Below, in pieces: positions 9,375 through 18,438 of a stretch of DNA of 64,000 nucleotides. The first letter of the stretch is position 1; each line of letters begins with the position of its first letter. The position numbers and the translations under genes are program-made. This DNA is from Calothrix sp. PCC 7103 (lineage in GTDB: Bacteria; Cyanobacteriota; Cyanobacteriia; Cyanobacteriales; Nostocaceae): the NCBI RefSeq assembly GCF_000331305.1, contig NZ_KB217478.1, positions 2,949,776 to 3,013,775 on the forward strand, written 5' to 3'. Below the pieces are notes generated by a model that searched no databases, was not told where the DNA came from, and saw only the letters and a program-made list of their open reading frames with translations.

Positions 9375-9848
9375 CTATAATTTTCCCTGAATAATTTGGG
9401 ACAGTTCAGTCCGACCGCGATTTGCTTCTAACCAAAAAGCTACACAAAAGGTAATCAGCACCAGTATAGGCATTCCTACAAATAGTACAGCCATCTGATG
9501 AGGCTTCGTAACTATCAATATTACGGGAATAACTGCACTATACCAAAGTAAAAACCAGAATCATAAGAATGACATCACAAAAGGATCTATTTTCATCTTT
9601 ACATGAATTAAAGTTTGTTGATTTTGTACTTCAAATCTGCCTTGAATGATTGGTAAAAATGAGTTACGATGGTGAATTATGCGGCTGATTAGAAAACCTT
9701 GTTCAGAGATTTTTCCTTCATAGGGGGCGTGTTTTCTCGATAATCTAAATATTTTTGTAGGTTCAACTTTAGCATTCAGCCTTTGCAGGACTATAGGTAA
9801 TGGGTCAGATGTCAAAATTGTGAAAGTATCTTCAGGGAATATTTTCAT
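9375..9848 (-). pseudogene. Membrane protein gene interrupted by one nonsense codon
   Basis: An ATG at 9848 opens a frame of 95 codons ending in TGA at 9561-9563 (FVMSFL-stop). The same frame continues beyond the stop with convincing membrane-protein sequence (FWFLLWYSAVIPVILIV, then MPILVLITFCVAFWLEANRG) to a TAG at 9375. No base insertion or deletion is needed: a single sense-to-TGA change explains the break. The intact product would be about 157 residues, with a soluble N-terminal half and two C-terminal membrane helices. The family is not recognised. The short form could still be translated, but it would lose both membrane segments. A sequencing error or a recent mutation are the alternatives. 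Confidence 0.6.
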
Positions 9849-9903
9849 AGTGTATTAGGTAACTGATAACTGACTAAGAGGAAAATCTCACTCATTTTTT
9901 AGC

Positions 9904-10053
9904 TCAAGCAATATTGAAGTATAAAACCCTTGGACATAGATTTAATTTAAGTTTTCCCTGAGATGGCACCGTTTCGGGAAAAGTGGCAAATAAATCGGCA
10001 AAATATTCACTATCTTGGGAAAATTCTTCGTGTGAGCCGATCGTAATTGTCAT
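9904..10053 (-). CDS. Small hypothetical protein, 49 residues
   Basis: The ATG at 10053 is preceded by a strong AAAGAGGAG ribosome site (10061-10070). The frame is acidic at first (MTITIGSHEEFSQDSEYFAD), continues with FATFPETVPSQGKLKLN and ends ...LYFNIA at TGA 9904. It lies 19 bp downstream of the membrane protein at 10073-10738 and 55 bp upstream of the nonsense-interrupted gene, so the three may form one transcript. No family is recognised. The strong ribosome site and tight spacing are the reasons for calling it; its short length keeps confidence moderate. Confidence 0.4.
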   Translation of the reverse strand: MTITIGSHEEFSQDSEYFADLFATFPETVPSQGKLKLNLCPRVLYFNIA

Positions 10054-10072
10054 GGCGTGCGCTCCTCTTTTC

Positions 10073-10738
10073 CTACTTCAATTCTACTCTAACGAGTTTT
10101 ATCTCCTTGTCGTTGTACGCAGTGATGTTTGCCGATACATTTCCGCTCGACCAACGCAGGGCTGTAACATGATAGTTGTAGCTTGTTCCGTATTTTGCAC
10201 GGGCTAGAGTCACTGCTTTCTTTCCCAGTAAACCATCTCCTGTAATATAGAAGAGGATAGGCATTAATACAGTGAATCCTGCCCCCAGAAAGAATGCTTG
10301 TTTCGGGAGATAAACAGCAAGATTGGAGTTACGACTCGCAGACATTACAGGTGCAGCACTCAGTTGTCTGTAAATCCAATAGGCAACGGCAGTCTCTACA
10401 ATTTTAGAGAGATACCACATCGAAAACCCACTCGGTTCGAGGCGAAATTCCAGCGTCAAGAGTGCGATTGGGGTTGAAAAAGACCGCATCAAGATCGAGC
10501 CAATCCCATTAGCGATCCAGAAGGCGGCGATCCATCTGACGATATTTGCAGTACGGAGGCTACCCCTGATGAGATAAACACCAACCACCACAATTAAGAT
10601 GCCAGGGGATGAATAACTTCGATCTGATGCATTGCTTCCATCCGTAGATACACGATAAACCATATACATCAGATCCAGAATTCCCATCGCAATCAACACA
10701 ATACCGATCTGTTTTAAAATAGCGCGATAATGGTTCAT
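10073..10738 (-). CDS. Hypothetical multi-pass membrane protein
   Basis: 221 residues. Hydrophobic segments occur at about 10-28 (IGIVLIAMGILDLMYMVY), 44-60, 68-90, 105-125 and 150-168 (FFLGAGFTVLMPILFYI). The last 50 residues (AKYGTSYNYHVTALRWSSG, then SANITAYNDKE) are polar and beta-rich and likely form a small domain outside the membrane. No catalytic motif or transporter signature is visible and no family is recognised. Its stop is 19 bp before the strong ribosome site of the 49-residue ORF on the same strand, suggesting co-transcription. The gene upstream on the same strand (10815-11201) is secreted, so this stretch looks like an envelope-protein neighbourhood. Confidence 0.55.
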   Translation of the reverse strand: MNHYRAILKQIGIVLIAMGILDLMYMVYRVSTDGSNASDRSYSSPGILIVVVGVYLIRGSLRTANIVRWIAAFWIANGIGSILMRSFSTPIALLTLEFRLEPSGFSMWYLSKIVETAVAYWIYRQLSAAPVMSASRNSNLAVYLPKQAFFLGAGFTVLMPILFYITGDGLLGKKAVTLARAKYGTSYNYHVTALRWSSGNVSANITAYNDKEIKLVRVELK

Positions 10739-10814
10739 TTGATGTCAGGTTCAATTACTGCTTGAGGCTAATGGATGTAGTCTCAAGCAGACTACATAAT
10801 CACTCGATGGCAAA

Positions 10815-11201
10815 TTAATTAGAGCCTGGAATATTTGCTGGTTCGACACCTTGAGGTTGCATTTTTTTGAATTTTCCTGGTTTCGGCTTACATCTTTCGT
10901 GTGATTTAGTTTCTAAGCTAGATGGGTCGATATTTTCTGGACCGACAATCAGTATTTTATAATTAGCAGCTTTCTCAACCACGATTTCGCCACAGCTATT
11001 TACTGATTTATCTTGGCGCGACCCTGATTTCCCTTGAGCATTAATATATCTGATTTGGTATCGTTTGGTAGGAGTTAACCCTGTGACTACTACCTCATCT
11101 TTACTGGTTTTGTAAGCTTCGGCGGCATTAGCGAGCGCACCATGAGTTAACACGAGCATTGCGGCGATAGACATCGTAGCAATTGAAAATTTAGTTGACA
11201 T
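10815..11201 (-). CDS. Secreted hypothetical protein with a beta-sandwich-like core
   Basis: 128 residues, with GGAG 9 nt ahead of the ATG at 11201. Residues 1-26 are a clear signal peptide ending ALANA-A. The next part (DEVVVTGLTPTKRYQIRYIN) resembles the strand-turn-strand pattern of fibronectin type III-like folds, where a ligand- or protein-binding role is common. Two cysteines (SCGEIV and ERCKPK) may pair. The C-terminal tail is lysine- and proline-rich (CKPKPGKFKKMQPQG) and looks unstructured and basic. No named family is recognised. It is followed on the same strand by a membrane protein, and preceded by another small exported protein at 11451. Confidence 0.6.
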   Translation of the reverse strand: MSTKFSIATMSIAAMLVLTHGALANAAEAYKTSKDEVVVTGLTPTKRYQIRYINAQGKSGSRQDKSVNSCGEIVVEKAANYKILIVGPENIDPSSLETKSHERCKPKPGKFKKMQPQGVEPANIPGSN

Positions 11202-11450
11202 ATATATACTCCAAATTTGCGATAAGTTTTGTAAGATATCAGTGGTTAAGTAGGTGGGCGAAAATAAGCCAGACTTGTTTTGTTCAGGTTAAGAGCGCCA
11301 AAGTCAAACTGTGAAAAGATTACAGCAGTTTTACATTTCGTTACATAGTTGTAAATTTTTCTGTCCACCTACTTAGAAACTTCTGTCTTGATGGGCTACG
11401 CGGACTAAACAACATTAGCCGCGACTTCCAGTTGTTGGCAATCCATTTGT

Positions 11451-11798
11451 TTAATCTTTCAGTTTTTCAGGTTTGCCAGATCCACCACCAGAAACACCTG
11501 AGCATTCGACAATCTGTTGAGATGAAGAGTTATAGGCAGAGTCCCAGTGGACCTCCACTGATGCCGGACAACCAGCATAGCTTTTGTTGACTAGATCGAT
11601 AGTACCGAAAGGAGTATTAGCCTTAATTTTGACAGATCGAATTCCTTTGTTACTAGAGATTTTGCAGACAACATTATTTGGGATTGTGCAGTTGACAGTA
11701 GGTGCAGCTTGGGCAACAGATCCAATCGCTAAAGTACCGAATAAAGTTGCACTAGAAATCAAACTAGCAAATATTAATTTGGATGGTAGAATTGACAT
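11451..11798 (-). CDS. Small secreted cysteine-containing hypothetical protein
   Basis: 115 residues from the ATG at 11798, chosen because AAGGAG lies 8 nt upstream and the signal peptide (MSILPSKLIFASLISSATLF to AQA-A) starts there; the longer reading to 11945 adds a non-signal extension. The mature protein has four cysteines (NCTIPNN, VCKISSN, GCPASVE, ECSGVSG), which could make two disulfides, and strand-like segments (GIRSVKIKANTPFGTIDL). It ends in a glycine/serine and lysine tail. The family is not recognised. Its location with other exported proteins suggests an extracellular or periplasmic role. Confidence 0.65.
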   Translation of the reverse strand: MSILPSKLIFASLISSATLFGTLAIGSVAQAAPTVNCTIPNNVVCKISSNKGIRSVKIKANTPFGTIDLVNKSYAGCPASVEVHWDSAYNSSSQQIVECSGVSGGGSGKPEKLKD

Positions 11799-11945
11799 GA
11801 TTTTTCTCCTTAATTTAAATGATGTAAGCTTTGTGAAAGAAAGTCTTTTTTCCAAATAAGTAAGCGACGAGACAGTAATTAATCTCGCGATAACAGAACT
11901 TAACTCGCTTGCTTTACCTCGTTGGTTTTGAACCCTTTCATTCAA

Positions 11946-12748
11946 GTTAATGGGATAGCATTTTTTGATTTATGTACTTTTCTCTAGGTAGTAGCTGTTT
12001 TTCTATCTAAGTAAATTGCTAAAACCATTGTCCTGACTAGGTTATAACTATTTTATTTTTCGCTAAAAATCTTTTATAAACGCGAAATTAGTTACTTCGT
12101 AGATGATGGATCGTATGCACCCAGCTAGGATCGATCTTGAATCCTAGTTTCTGATAACTGATTTAAAGAGCAAAGCGATTGCTCCAATTTATGTGCATAA
12201 ATGAGCAAATCCCGATCCAATAACCAAATGAAAGGGTTCAAACCTAGGGTGTTTACTTTATGTAAAACGGGCGCCTACTCATTTTATGCAGTTTTTGTGT
12301 CTAAAATAAAAGCTCTGAAATTCTTATTTTATAAGCTTTTAAAGCTATTTTTATGAAACACGCATTATTCGTGAATAACAAGTAGGCTCGAACAGACTTT
12401 ATTCATTCGCCGTAATTATGGAGCGAACAAACACCACACAAAATCCAGCATTTAGTGGAATTGACTTCCCTCCTATCATCATACCGTAGACTGTGAGGAT
12501 AAAGAGTGCGCTCGTTGAAAGTGCTGCCTACTTTCACAGCGGGGCTTTTACCATAGTGCTAAAGTAATTGAGTAATAAAAAATACTCAGCCATCAGTACT
12601 AAGAGATGTAAAAAGTTAATTAATTTTAATCTGCTTTGATTATTGAACTTACATTGCTTAGACTGAAAAGTGGGGAGTAGGGAATCAGTCTATTCTCTGT
12701 TCCCTTTTATCAGCCAGCTACCAAAAATTAAGCGGACAATCTCTGCAA
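11946..12748. other. 803-bp intergenic region, nothing coding seen
   Basis: AT-rich, with no supported ORF on either strand. One GGCGCC site lies near 12269, and a short hairpin GAAAGT-loop-ACTTTC lies near 12517-12536. The region probably carries the promoters of the divergent genes at 11798 (-) and 12749 (+), but no clear promoter boxes can be named. Confidence 0.5.
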
Positions 12749-14530
12749 ATGAGCGATCAGTTCTGGACTTTGTATGACTTTGCAGAAACTAGCGGTTATC
12801 CTCCCTTCAAACGACTCATCCAAAATCGTTTGCGGGAACGCATGGCTAAACTAGTGCAGTTGCATCCCCAATGGGATGAGAGCGACTACGTGGATTATTT
12901 TGTCAAAATTCTCAACGATGATTCCCAACCGGAAACAGAAAAAAAGCTAGCTCACTGGCACTTATTAGCTTACTTCGATCGCGATCGCTGTTATCTAATT
13001 TGGCGTAGTTGGTGTCGTCTCCCGTTTTACGCTGCTTATGCAGAAAATTTATATGCTCTGACGAATGAACACCTGTGTAATCGGGAGAAATTGCTGCAAT
13101 ATCTCAGTAAGTATCAGGCTAATGACTATCGTGGAGCGAATCTTAAAACCTACATGTTAGGGGTGCTGCGAAATGTCACCCGCGATCATGTAAATTGGGA
13201 ATCGAGATGGCATCTGCTTTGTGATGTCGATATTAATAGTCGCAGAAAATTTCAAAAGGCGAAAGAACGACTCAAAGCAGCGCTGAACAACACAGCTATT
13301 AGAGAACCAGAAATATCCCAGTATCTTTTTGCTTGGCAGTATTTTATTCCGATTTACAAAAACAACCGAGTCTACAATCCTAGCAGAAGAGAAGGGGGAA
13401 AATGGCCGGAGCCGGAATTTTCTGATTTTGTAGCCACAGCCAAGGATTACAACTCGCAAAGATTCCAGCCTGGTGCGCCTCTGCAAGTAGCTGTTGGTGC
13501 AGCCGTAACACCTGCAATGATTCAAAAATGGATGAATACCTGTATCGATGCTTTACAGGAATCCGATCAAATCATTGAAGTGCCTTACGATACTCATACT
13601 AACGAACCAGCCGATCCTGGGGACGCTGGAGAACAGGATGAAGAAAAAAGCCTATTTTTACCAACAGTAGACTTGGCTTTAACAGGCGAACTGGAAATTA
13701 TTGAGCAAAACCTCGATAAAACTCGCAGCCAAATTCCTAAATCTTACCGCCAAGCTGTGATGGCTTTGTGCTATCCCCATCGATTGGCGCTGTTAACTCA
13801 AGAACAGTTTGCTTGCAAGATGAACGTTCATCAGGGAACGGTTTCCCGCTACATCTCCAAATATGTGGAAGCGCCATTAGTAGAAAAATTTCAGCAGTTA
13901 AATAATGAGAAATTTAATCCTACAACTTATATCAAAACATTTTTAACTGAAAAATTTACCCATCTTCACCGAGTTAATCCGCTGGAAGTGCAATTAATGG
14001 CAGCAATTGCCGATTTAGATGCGGAATTACAACATATTCTTAAACTTAGTTACGGTCAAAAACTGAATATTAACGAGTTAACTCAAACTCTTAGCCAGAA
14101 TCAACCCCTGAGCCAAGCAGAAGTAAAAGAAAAGCTGAGTCTAGCTCACAATCAATTAGAAACTCGTTTTTTAACCTTACTGAAGCAATGGCAAAATAAC
14201 TATATCAAGTCCTGGTTAAAAAACTATTACCAAAATCTTATTCAATCAGGATTATTAAAATCTTTTGAGCAATTAGCATCGCTGGAACAAGAAATTTTGT
14301 GGCTAAGATATGCTCAAAAAAAGGATGTCAACAATATTGAAACTCTCAAATCTCACTCTCATGCTGAACAAATGCTCACTCAAGCCAAGCAGCAATTGCA
14401 GCATTTATTTCTCCAGTGGATTGATACTAACTTTAGTCTTTCTTTAGAGAAAGAAACTCAACAAATCGGGGTAATTATTGAGGACTGGCTGTCAACAAAC
14501 TTGCTCTACCAAGAAATCCAGAGGAATTAA
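12749..14530 (+). CDS. Sigma-70-like / helix-turn-helix protein heading the CHAT-CHASE2 cassette
   Basis: 593 residues. The N-terminal 250 residues are helical and aromatic-rich (FWTLYDFAETSGYPPFKRL, WESRWHLLCD), as in sigma-70-like proteins that cyanobacteria keep beside DUF1822 genes. At about 328-378 is a helix-turn-helix (YRQAVMALCYP, then FACKMNVHQGTVSRYISKY) like a region-4 or transposase-type DNA-binding motif. The last 200 residues are a helical extension absent from ordinary sigma factors. A role in directing RNA polymerase, or a degenerate adaptor role, is inferred from family and context. The next gene starts 9 bp after its stop. One HIP1 octamer lies at 12981. No strong ribosome site precedes the ATG, so the start is moderately certain. 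Confidence 0.7.
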   Translation: MSDQFWTLYDFAETSGYPPFKRLIQNRLRERMAKLVQLHPQWDESDYVDYFVKILNDDSQPETEKKLAHWHLLAYFDRDRCYLIWRSWCRLPFYAAYAENLYALTNEHLCNREKLLQYLSKYQANDYRGANLKTYMLGVLRNVTRDHVNWESRWHLLCDVDINSRRKFQKAKERLKAALNNTAIREPEISQYLFAWQYFIPIYKNNRVYNPSRREGGKWPEPEFSDFVATAKDYNSQRFQPGAPLQVAVGAAVTPAMIQKWMNTCIDALQESDQIIEVPYDTHTNEPADPGDAGEQDEEKSLFLPTVDLALTGELEIIEQNLDKTRSQIPKSYRQAVMALCYPHRLALLTQEQFACKMNVHQGTVSRYISKYVEAPLVEKFQQLNNEKFNPTTYIKTFLTEKFTHLHRVNPLEVQLMAAIADLDAELQHILKLSYGQKLNINELTQTLSQNQPLSQAEVKEKLSLAHNQLETRFLTLLKQWQNNYIKSWLKNYYQNLIQSGLLKSFEQLASLEQEILWLRYAQKKDVNNIETLKSHSHAEQMLTQAKQQLQHLFLQWIDTNFSLSLEKETQQIGVIIEDWLSTNLLYQEIQRN

Positions 14531-14539
14531 GGACAGAAT

Positions 14540-15988
14540 ATGCTAAATTTGCGAAAACTTGCCACTACATATCCTAACCAGCTCTGGTTGACTTTATCAC
14601 AAGAACTGCAAGCAGAAGCTTGGCAACAATCTCAACCTCACGCTAATGCCGTCGCTTGCTGTCAAGCATATCTTAATTATTTATGCTTAAAAACTTTTGT
14701 TCCCTGGCTGGAGGCTTGGTTAGCCGAAGACAATCCTCAACATCAGAAAAACAGCATTTTCTCTGCTACAAATTGGGATTCTCTCTGGGAATTTGTTAAT
14801 GGTACTCCTATAGATTTAGGAGAAATCCGCTTAGTTTTAATTCCTAGCGAAACCAGCGATTTAGAGGAATTTGCCGTTCCCTGTGAGTGGGTTGATATTC
14901 CCAGTTGGAGAAAAGATTATTACCTCGCCGTGCAAATTAACTTAGGCAATCCAGAACAATCTTGGATGCGGTTGTGGGGACACGTAAGCTATCAAAAACT
15001 CAAGAGTCAGGGGATATATGATGAGAGAGATCGCTCTTACTATATTAATCAGGATGTCTTGACTGAAGACCTCACCCAAATGCTACTCGTTCCCCAGCCA
15101 AATGCTACTCCTCAAGTGGCGCCACCGCAATTATCTGCAAAAGGAGCTGAAGAGCTATTTCAACAATTAAGTAACTATTCCGTATATTCCCCCAGACTCG
15201 CAGTGCCTTTTGAACAGTGGGCAGGGTTAATCGTAGACGAGCAATGGCGCCAAAAACTATATAAACAGCGATATCACTTAGCTGTCACCCCAACACCAAA
15301 TTTACCAGTCGTCAACTTGCGGCAGTGGCGCCAGCAAGCAGAAAGCATAATCGAGGAGATTTGGCAAGCTGTTGACACAGTTTTAACACCCCCCGAACTC
15401 AGTGCAGTTCGGGGTGCAGAAAGTGCGGAAGTGACAGTTTCTGCCGAAGCGATAGCACCACTAATTAGCCTGTTACAATCTAATCGGTCAGAAAAAGAGC
15501 GCTGTCAAGCAGCTGGGGTCTTGGGACAAATTGGCGTAGGTCATCCAGAAGCAATTGAGGCGTTGACAGAATTGTTACACACCGCCGATGATGAGGAAAC
15601 CCGTTGGGAAGCAGCCTTAAGCTTAGGTAAAATTGCTCCCCAGCATCCCCAAGCAGGTATCAGTAGAGCTAGATTGATTGACTTAGGGATGCAGTTGGGA
15701 AGTTGCCGGGTAGCGCTGATTGTGACGATTCGACCCAAAACTGAAGAAAAAATTGGAGTGCGGCTACAAGTGCAGCCCATCAGCCAGCAACACAAACTCC
15801 CACCCCATCTGATTTTAAGTGTCATTTCTGGTGGAGAAACTCGCTTGCAAGCCCAAACAAGAAGCGACGATCTAGGTCAAGGAAAAGATAAAATTCTCCA
15901 GTTAGGCTTTAGTCCGCCACCAGGAACCCAATTTCAGGTGCAAGTAGCGCTAAATGATTCCAGCGTCAGTGAGGATTTTATTGCGTAA
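14540..15988 (+). CDS. DUF1822 family protein with HEAT-like repeats
   Basis: 482 residues; an AAGGA ribosome site overlaps the end of the previous gene's spacing (9 bp gap), so the two are translated from one message. The N-terminal 280 residues match the DUF1822 style (tryptophan-rich, WLAEDNPQHQK, LVLIPSETSDLEEFAVPCEW, WGHVSYQKLK). Residues about 304-374 hold two HEAT-type repeats (APLISLLQSNRSEKERCQAA, IEALTELLHTADDEETRWEA), normally a protein-binding scaffold. The last 100 residues return to the DUF1822 beta-rich tail (LIVTIRPKTEEKIGVRLQVQP). The function of DUF1822 is unknown; its constant company with CHAT-CHASE2 proteins suggests it is a partner or substrate. A 24-nt palindrome (15391-15414) lies within the coding sequence, in the linker before the HEAT repeats. 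Confidence 0.8.
   Translation: MLNLRKLATTYPNQLWLTLSQELQAEAWQQSQPHANAVACCQAYLNYLCLKTFVPWLEAWLAEDNPQHQKNSIFSATNWDSLWEFVNGTPIDLGEIRLVLIPSETSDLEEFAVPCEWVDIPSWRKDYYLAVQINLGNPEQSWMRLWGHVSYQKLKSQGIYDERDRSYYINQDVLTEDLTQMLLVPQPNATPQVAPPQLSAKGAEELFQQLSNYSVYSPRLAVPFEQWAGLIVDEQWRQKLYKQRYHLAVTPTPNLPVVNLRQWRQQAESIIEEIWQAVDTVLTPPELSAVRGAESAEVTVSAEAIAPLISLLQSNRSEKERCQAAGVLGQIGVGHPEAIEALTELLHTADDEETRWEAALSLGKIAPQHPQAGISRARLIDLGMQLGSCRVALIVTIRPKTEEKIGVRLQVQPISQQHKLPPHLILSVISGGETRLQAQTRSDDLGQGKDKILQLGFSPPPGTQFQVQVALNDSSVSEDFIA
15391..15414. repeat. Perfect hairpin inside the DUF1822 coding region
   Basis: Arms CCCCGAACT (15391-15399) and AGTTCGGGG (15406-15414) around a 6-nt loop. It lies in the linker between the DUF1822 body and the HEAT repeats, a place that tolerates insertions. 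It may be a small palindromic repeat element fixed in frame. Confidence 0.6.
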
Positions 15989-16083
15989 CAAACCACCAAG
16001 AGCGCCAAGAAGATATTCTGAAGATATTCTTCTGTACGCTCTCTGTGTCTGGAGCGTGAGCAAAAATTAACCGGAAAGTAACG

Positions 16084-18438
16084 ATGACCAGGGTAGCAGT
16101 TCTGAAAATCGGCAGGGGAAGCTTTCACCAAGGGTTTGAAGTATCCCTTGAAATGAGGGAGGATGGCGGTTCTCCTGTGGGGGAAATTGAAGGTAGGCTA
16201 GGAGCTAACACAGATATTGAAGGCTTGTATCTTTTGTGGAAACAATCTTTTCGCCATCTCAGCGCCATCACCCGTAATGATGTTTGGGAAATTGAGTCAA
16301 GCCTACCGACAAATCGCTCCACTAGGGATATTACAGACGACTGTTGGCAACGGATGCGACAAGTAGAAGCGAACCTCAACCAATGGCTGCAATCATCTGG
16401 GGAACTAGGCTGGCAAAAAATTCGCGAAAGGTTAAGCAAAGAACTAGCTAGTCAGGCTGATACCATGCGGTTAGCCATCAAAGCCAGAGATACTATCCTC
16501 TGGAAACTACCTTGGCATAGCTGGGATTTACTGTCGAGTTACCCAAATGTCGGCATAAGCTACAGTACAGTAGAATATGAATCTTGGGAAATTGCCAAGC
16601 ATCAAACTCAAAGCGATCGCGTGCGGTTGCTGGCAATTTTTGGCAATCGTCAAAACCTGGATTTAGCAGCAGATCGTCAGGCAATTGAAAATTTACCAGA
16701 AACAGATTCAGTTTTTTGTCACCAACCCCAAGCTAGAGATTTAATTGCCCAGTTACGAAATCCCCAAGGTTGGGATATCTTCTTTTTTGCTGGACATAGC
16801 CAAACAATAGAACAAAGGGGCAGAATTAGTCTCAGCCTCAACGAAAGTATTGAAACCGACCAATTTAAACACGCTTTACAGGAAGCAGTGCAAAAAGGGT
16901 TAAAAATCGCGATTTTTAATTCTTGTGAAGGATTGGGACTAGCACAGCAGTTAGCTGATTTACACGTCCCGATTATTATTATCATGCAGGAGATAGTCCC
17001 CGATGTTGTCGCTCAATCGTTTCTGACAGAATTTCTCAGAGAATATGCTGCTGGACAACCTTTATATACTGCCGTTCGCCATGCCCAAGAAAGACTAGAG
17101 GAATTTACTGATTTACCAGGTGCTACTTGGTTACCAATGATTTACCAAAATCCGGCTGAGGTGCCGCCTACTTGGAAGGATTTGCGCCCGACAAAGCATA
17201 AGTATCGCCGTCAGTTGGAATGGCAGCATTTGCCAAATATCTTAGTTAAGAGCTTGGTAGCTACTGGCTTAGTGATGACAATGCGATTTTTAGGCGGACT
17301 CCAGCCTGTGGAATTGTGGGCTTTTGACCAGATGACACGCTTGCAACCCGATCGCGGCATTGATGAGCGCTTACTAATTATAAAAGTTACAGCACAAGAT
17401 ATTCAAAAACAGCGTCAATATCCCCTGAGCGATCGCGTAATTTTGCAGGCTCTAGAAAAACTCCAGACGCATCAACCCAGAGCCATTGGCTTGGATATCT
17501 ACCGCGATTTTCCTGTAGAACCAGGAAATCGTCAGCTAGCTGCACATATTCAAAAAAACCCAAATTTGGTAACAATTTGCGAAGTCAGGCAACCAGAAGC
17601 TGGTAAATTTGGCATTGCGCCTTCCCCAGTTAGTCCACCAGAAAATACAGCATTTAGCGATTTTGTAGTGGAACCAGACGGCACAATTCGCCGTTATTTG
17701 TTTCATTTAAATCCAGGGGAGTCCCTTTGTCAGTCTGCCTATGCCTTGAGTGCGGAATTAGCCTTTCGTTATCTAAATTTTGAAAGCATTCAACCAGAAG
17801 TGACATCAGCAGGTAACTTAAAGCTTGGCTCTACCGTTTTCCATCCTTTGGAAAAGCATACTGGTTTTTATCACAACATTGATACTCGCGGTCACCAAGT
17901 CTTACTTAGTTATCGTTCTTCCCAAAAAGTTGCTAGGGAAGTAACGCTCACAAAACTTCTCCAAAATGATTTTAACCCGCAGTGGGTAAAAGACCGGATT
18001 GTTTTGATTGGTGTCGATGACCCATCAGTTAGTGATCGCTTTCCCACACCCTTTAGTAGGGAAGTAGACAAAGAAATGCCTGGTGTAGTCATTCACGCCC
18101 AAATGGTGAGCCAAATGCTGAGTATAGCCAAACAAGAACGCCCCTTACTGCGGTTTTGGTCGCAAGGATTAGATGCTGTTTGGATATGGAGTTGGGCACT
18201 TACGGGGGGTTTATGCGTCTGGGTATTTCACTCGCTTATTTATCGCCGCATTGTGATCGCCACAACCATTATAATTCTTGGTAGTCTATGTTTTACTTGG
18301 TTCACGATTGGTATTTGTGCCCCGTTGGTTCCTTCGGCAATCGCTTTGGCGATCGCCGCTTCGGCGGGCTGGAAGCCTATCGCTTACGTAATCACAACCA
18401 ATACGGCGCGGTTAAGGGGGAAAGGTGAAAAAGGTTAA
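16084..18438 (+). CDS. CHAT-CHASE2 protein: caspase-like peptidase fused to an extracytoplasmic sensor and membrane segments
   Basis: 784 residues. Residues about 60-360 form a CHAT peptidase domain with His238 (FFAGHSQ) and Cys281 (FNSCEGLG), both catalytic positions present. A membrane segment at about 386-405 leads into a CHASE2 sensor domain (about 405-685; FDQMTRLQPDRGIDERLLII, AIGLDIYRDFPVEPGN, WVKDRIVLIGVDDPS), known to sit outside the cytoplasmic membrane. Three C-terminal membrane helices follow (about 695-770). The design implies an external signal controlling a cytoplasmic peptidase; signal and substrate are unknown. It starts 95 bp after the DUF1822 gene. Its 3' end overlaps the DUF928 gene by 14 bp, so they are co-translated. 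Part of its C-terminus (18351-18383) is encoded by a 33-nt repeat shared, inverted, with the DUF928 gene. Three HIP1 octamers lie here. Confidence 0.88.
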   Translation: MTRVAVLKIGRGSFHQGFEVSLEMREDGGSPVGEIEGRLGANTDIEGLYLLWKQSFRHLSAITRNDVWEIESSLPTNRSTRDITDDCWQRMRQVEANLNQWLQSSGELGWQKIRERLSKELASQADTMRLAIKARDTILWKLPWHSWDLLSSYPNVGISYSTVEYESWEIAKHQTQSDRVRLLAIFGNRQNLDLAADRQAIENLPETDSVFCHQPQARDLIAQLRNPQGWDIFFFAGHSQTIEQRGRISLSLNESIETDQFKHALQEAVQKGLKIAIFNSCEGLGLAQQLADLHVPIIIIMQEIVPDVVAQSFLTEFLREYAAGQPLYTAVRHAQERLEEFTDLPGATWLPMIYQNPAEVPPTWKDLRPTKHKYRRQLEWQHLPNILVKSLVATGLVMTMRFLGGLQPVELWAFDQMTRLQPDRGIDERLLIIKVTAQDIQKQRQYPLSDRVILQALEKLQTHQPRAIGLDIYRDFPVEPGNRQLAAHIQKNPNLVTICEVRQPEAGKFGIAPSPVSPPENTAFSDFVVEPDGTIRRYLFHLNPGESLCQSAYALSAELAFRYLNFESIQPEVTSAGNLKLGSTVFHPLEKHTGFYHNIDTRGHQVLLSYRSSQKVAREVTLTKLLQNDFNPQWVKDRIVLIGVDDPSVSDRFPTPFSREVDKEMPGVVIHAQMVSQMLSIAKQERPLLRFWSQGLDAVWIWSWALTGGLCVWVFHSLIYRRIVIATTIIILGSLCFTWFTIGICAPLVPSAIALAIAASAGWKPIAYVITTNTARLRGKGEKG
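18351..18383. repeat. 33-nt interspersed repeat in CHAT-CHASE2 coding sequence
   Basis: Positions 18351-18383 are the exact reverse complement of 19116-19148 in the DUF928 gene, 33 of 33 bases. The unit starts GATCGCCGCTTCGGCGGG, has an internal GCCG..CGGC dyad, and overlaps a HIP1 octamer on its left. Here it encodes the AASAGWKPIA region after the last membrane helices. Confidence 0.8.

Noticed and set aside
12480-12748. Possible tRNA or small RNA ahead of the sigma-like gene
   Set aside because: Only a 6-bp hairpin was seen; no cloverleaf or known RNA pattern could be drawn. No tRNA or rRNA was recognised anywhere in the window.
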